A stretch of DNA of 7,817 bases from Candidatus Heimdallarchaeota archaeon (GTDB taxonomy: Archaea > Asgardarchaeota > Heimdallarchaeia > Heimdallarchaeales > Kariarchaeaceae). A program made the position numbers and the translations under genes. The stretch is from contig JAAFKL010000080.1 of the NCBI GenBank assembly GCA_021399405.1, positions 1 through 7,817 of the forward strand. The letters are read 5' to 3'. The notes below the pieces were generated by a model. It worked only from the letters and a program-made list of their open reading frames with translations, was not told where the DNA came from and did no database searches. Of this stretch, positions 5,809 to 7,817 are shown piece by piece; position 1 is the stretch's first letter; every line of letters starts with the position of its first letter.

Positions 5809-6579
5809 GTGATTAGAGAATATAGGGTCGAGGATCATCAGGAAATCATAGAGATTTGCAAAGAAATTTGGGAGGGGAATGATTATTTGCCATTTGTAAT
5901 TAATTCTATGGTAGAGGACCCTACATGTCATCCGACAGTTCTCATTGATGATAACAAAATTATGTCAGTTGTCAATCTACGATTATTCAACAAGGATATT
6001 GGATGGAGTGAAGCATTACGTACACATCCGAAATATCGAGGAAGAGGATTTGCTTCAAAATTACAGAATCACCAAATTCAGCTTGCAAAAGATCTTGGTT
6101 GTAAAGAAATTTGGTTGTCAACAGGGGAGAGCAATGTTGCCACTAGAAAAATCCTCGAAAACATGGGTTTTAGAGAAAAGAATAAATTCTATTTGCGAAA
6201 TATTACTGATTACAAAAGCATATCAACTTACCCTGAAGTTGAGAAAATCAATATATCTCGTGCAACTGAGTTACTTTCTAAACTCGAATTTCCTTATTTA
6301 TTTGGTCCATTCAAGGTCTTCCCTATTGAAAGTGACTATATCAGGTACTACCAAAATCATATTTATTGTATAAAAAATCGAACTTTGCTAACAGTTAAAG
6401 AAAGTACTGAGAGAGATAGCGATCTCATCTTAGGATTTAATGGTAATTTTGATGATTTAGAGGAGGCAATAGAATTTGCTGCTTCATTCAATTACCAAAC
6501 TATCAAGTTGTTTACGCCTTCAAGTACGAGTTTAAAGGAAGATCGGGTGTTCAGATTAATGAATTACACATTAGGATGA
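5809..6579 (+). CDS. GNAT N-acetyltransferase, NAT16/histidine-acetyltransferase-like layout
   Basis: The 256-residue protein has a standard N-terminal GNAT domain at about 1-135. The opening MIREYRVEDHQEI is followed by EALRTHPKYRGRGFASKL, containing the acetyl-CoA loop R77-G-R-G-F-A82, and the closing GESNVATRKILENMGFREKN. It should transfer an acetyl or acyl group from CoA to an amine. The segment WEGNDYLPFVINSMVEDP at 21-38, and a C-terminal region (140-256) without a CoA loop, resemble the layout of vertebrate NAT16-type histidine acetyltransferases. That resemblance is from memory and the substrate is unproven. The start is a GTG, supported because it places the first GNAT strand at residue 2 as usual. 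The gene sits between two paralogous thioesterases with 53-base spacers on each side, which suggests a joint role in acyl-CoA handling. A 142-codon frame inside it is a chance overlap. Confidence 0.85.
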   Translation: MIREYRVEDHQEIIEICKEIWEGNDYLPFVINSMVEDPTCHPTVLIDDNKIMSVVNLRLFNKDIGWSEALRTHPKYRGRGFASKLQNHQIQLAKDLGCKEIWLSTGESNVATRKILENMGFREKNKFYLRNITDYKSISTYPEVEKINISRATELLSKLEFPYLFGPFKVFPIESDYIRYYQNHIYCIKNRTLLTVKESTERDSDLILGFNGNFDDLEEAIEFAASFNYQTIKLFTPSSTSLKEDRVFRLMNYTLG

Positions 6580-6597
6580 ATTATACTTTTGTCGATA

Positions 6598-6627
6598 GAT
6601 AGCTTAATTTTGAACTTCTTAGCTATC
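6598..6627. repeat. Inverted repeat directly ahead of the second thioesterase
   Basis: Arms GATAGCT (6598-6604) and AGCTATC (6621-6627) are exact reverse complements with a 16-base spacer. Allowing one bulged T extends pairing by two bases. The right arm ends 5 bases before the ATG at 6633, so the element could be an operator over the promoter or, in a read-through transcript, a hairpin that covers the start. Confidence 0.4.
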
Positions 6628-6632
6628 AAATT

Positions 6633-7058
6633 ATGGCAGCAATAGAGCTACCGGAAAAATACTTCTCCACTCATTTTCGACCAAGATTTCGAGATACAGA
6701 TAGAGTTGGACATGTTAATAATGCCGTGTTTGCGACATATATTGAGATTGCAAGAGTTGATTGGTGGACCAATATCAGGAAAAGGCACAATGGAAATCCA
6801 ATGAGTTTTATCCTGGGAAGGATTGAGATTGACTATCGAGCCCCAATTCATTTGGGAGATGAATTAACAATCTCTATGTGGGTTACTAGGTTTGGAAATA
6901 AATCATGGGATTTTACTTTCTTGGTTTATAACAAAGAGAAAACTCGCCTACATGCAGAAGCTAAAACTGTGCAAGTGGGCTATGACTACAAAGAAAATAA
7001 GACTATTGTAGTTAATGAAATCACAAAAAAATATCTAAATGAGATTTACAATGATTGA
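6633..7058 (+). CDS. Hotdog-fold acyl-CoA thioesterase (4HBT/YbgC-FadM type), second paralogue
   Basis: This 141-residue thioesterase is a close paralogue of the product of 5327-5755. It carries the same motif residues: D21, D23, G26, H27, N29-N30, Y36 and E38 in PRFRDTDRVGHVNN and ATYIEIARVDWW. The cores FILGRIEIDYRAPIHLGD and FGNKSWDFTFLV also align without gaps. The main differences are the helix at 46-56 and the last 20 residues, which suggests different acyl partners or a heteromer. The start ATG has no ribosome binding site, but the N terminus MAAIELPEKY supports it. Its 53-base upstream spacer carries an inverted repeat ending 5 bases before the ATG. The paralogues could form mixed hotdog oligomers or act separately; the sequence cannot decide. 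Hydrolysis of a short or medium acyl-CoA is the family's usual role. Confidence 0.9.
   Translation: MAAIELPEKYFSTHFRPRFRDTDRVGHVNNAVFATYIEIARVDWWTNIRKRHNGNPMSFILGRIEIDYRAPIHLGDELTISMWVTRFGNKSWDFTFLVYNKEKTRLHAEAKTVQVGYDYKENKTIVVNEITKKYLNEIYND
6892..6915 (+). repeat. 24-base block identical in both thioesterase genes (copy 2)
   Basis: This is the second copy of the block at 5586-5609, encoding the strand residues GNKSWDF. Exact identity of synonymous positions over 24 bases within genes that are otherwise well diverged could reflect a short gene-conversion patch or chance codon retention. Confidence 0.85.
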
Positions 7059-7145
7059 ATTAGCAAAGGAAAGAATTCAATTTTAATTGTATTGTGTACA
7101 AATTAATTTACTCCTTGAAGTGGATATAATATAGATGATCTAATC

Positions 7146-7496
7146 ATGAAATATGTGGTTCAAAAATATCTAGATGAGCTCTCAATAATAATTAGTGAAG
7201 CCATAACAGATAATATTTCAGAAACAGATCTTCAATTCAAACATTTTTTTTCAGGTGCTGCAGCTTATGTGAAAGACAAAATATTTTGTACCTACACACC
7301 TTCTGGAATTGCTGTAAAAATACCAGCTAATGAAAGAGCAAAATTAATTACTTCTAAAAAAGGAAGTGAATTACGATATTTTCCCAAAGCTCCAATAAAA
7401 AAGGATTATATTGTCTTAGGGAGTGAGATTGTTGATAATACAAAAGAATTGAACCTTTGGATCAATGTAGCATTCGAATATGCATGTATGGATTAA
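7146..7496 (+). CDS. TfoX N-terminal domain protein, single domain
   Basis: The 116-residue product matches the TfoX/Sxy N-terminal domain. An opening helix is followed by FKHFFSGAAAYVKDKIFCTY at 31-50 (family pattern ..MFGG.AY...GK.FA), then SGIAVKIPANERAKL at 53-67, RYFPKAPIKKDYIVL at 77-91, and a closing helix LNLWINVAFEYA. In gamma-proteobacteria TfoX/Sxy acts with CRP in competence control, but isolated N-terminal-domain proteins are widespread and mostly uncharacterised, so that role should not be carried over. There is no C-terminal TfoX domain. The upstream spacer (7059-7145) has an ATATAATATA tract at 7124-7133, which is rather close to the ATG for a TATA box, and an A/T-rich match near 7100-7111. 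It converges on the DsbA-family gene with an 18-base gap. Confidence 0.75.
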   Translation: MKYVVQKYLDELSIIISEAITDNISETDLQFKHFFSGAAAYVKDKIFCTYTPSGIAVKIPANERAKLITSKKGSELRYFPKAPIKKDYIVLGSEIVDNTKELNLWINVAFEYACMD

Positions 7497-7514
7497 GCAA
7501 TGGAAAATCATATT

Positions 7515-7817
7515 TCACATTAATTGAATACTTGATTCTTTCAATTTAACATTCTTTAAAGCTTGTAGAATTAATTCTGGTTTTTGAGCACCGTATATTG
7601 AATACTTATCATTAATAATATAGAATGGAACTCCTTGAACACCCATGTAGCGAGCTGTGTTAACATCATTCAGGACTTGTTCTTTCTTGGTGTCATTTTT
7701 TAGTGCTGCTTCAAAATCATTAATTGAGATATTAAATTCTGTTGCTAACTCTTTCAACACATCTATATCACCAATATCTTTCCCTTGGTTAAAGAATTCA
7801 TAAAAAATCCTTTCAAT
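7515..7817 (-). CDS. FrnE-like DsbA-family oxidoreductase, C-terminal part (runs off the right edge)
   Basis: The frame is open to base 7817 and yields 100 residues, starting IERIFYEFFNQGKDIGD and ending SSIQLM; a GTG at 7760 is an internal codon and not the start. The end segment GVQGVPFYIINDKYSIYGAQ is the signature cis-proline loop (V-P) and following strand of the FrnE/2-hydroxychromene-2-carboxylate isomerase-like branch of the DsbA thioredoxin-fold family. The FYEFFNQGKDIGD...L..LA helices are also typical of that branch's insertion domain. The active-site CxxC or its replacement lies off the window, so disulfide chemistry cannot be confirmed. FrnE-type proteins are cytoplasmic and linked to oxidative-stress tolerance in some bacteria. 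The gene converges on the TfoX-domain gene. Confidence 0.85.
   Translation of the reverse strand: MERIFYEFFNQGKDIGDIDVLKELATEFNISINDFEAALKNDTKKEQVLNDVNTARYMGVQGVPFYIINDKYSIYGAQKPELILQALKNVKLKESSIQLM

Noticed and set aside
5945..6373. 142-codon plus-strand frame inside the second GNAT gene
   Set aside because: It lies in another frame of a gene with an intact CoA loop, and its translation has no domain-like features.
1..7817. CRISPR array, tRNA or rRNA genes, insertion sequence or att-site repeats
   Set aside because: I saw no regularly spaced repeats, no cloverleaf-like segment, no transposase or integrase, and no flanking direct repeats. The only long repeat is the 24-base match within the two paralogues.

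Overview
The window looks like chromosomal DNA of an A/T-rich archaeon. The strongest evidence is a minus-strand information-processing block carrying two archaeal proteins, the exosome subunit Csl4 and RNA polymerase subunit L (Rpo11). Start sites fit too: some genes have a GGAG ribosome binding site, and others have only a TATA-like box about 25 bases ahead of the start codon, as in leaderless archaeal transcripts. Low G+C together with thioesterases, a TfoX-domain protein and a FrnE-like DsbA-family protein would suit a mesophilic lineage such as an Asgard (Heimdallarchaeia-type) archaeon. That placement is inference and not proven by the sequence.

Layout. (1) 1-1939, minus strand: csl4, an unrecognised 265-aa protein, rpoL, and the start of an RNase III-fold protein cut by the left window edge. 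Gaps are only 6, 13 and 10 bases, so this is very probably one operon for RNA synthesis, processing and decay. (2) 2164-3036, plus: a 290-aa two-part GNAT-like protein without the usual acetyl-CoA loop, divergent from csl4. (3) 3196-5212: a convergent pair whose stop codons are 4 bases apart, a YwgA-like protein (plus) and a SAMHD1/YwfO-type HD phosphohydrolase (minus) with an intact catalytic constellation. (4) 5327-7058, plus: two paralogous hotdog-fold thioesterases with a GNAT acetyltransferase between them, separated by two spacers of exactly 53 bases. (5) 7146-7496, plus: a single-domain TfoX N-terminal protein, convergent with (6) 7515-7817, minus: the C-terminal part of a FrnE-like DsbA-family protein that runs off the right edge.

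The genes fall into three themes: RNA metabolism on the left, nucleotide metabolism or possible defence in the centre (HD dNTPase-like enzyme plus YwgA-like partner), and acyl/acetyl-CoA chemistry on the right. The YwgA/HD pair is the best candidate for an incompletely described system, because the same two families are neighbours in Bacillus. The thioesterase-GNAT-thioesterase cassette is second. I found no rRNA, tRNA, CRISPR array, insertion sequence or broken gene. No gene-free stretch exceeds 300 bases; the longest (1940-2163) is the divergent promoter region of csl4 and the first GNAT gene.
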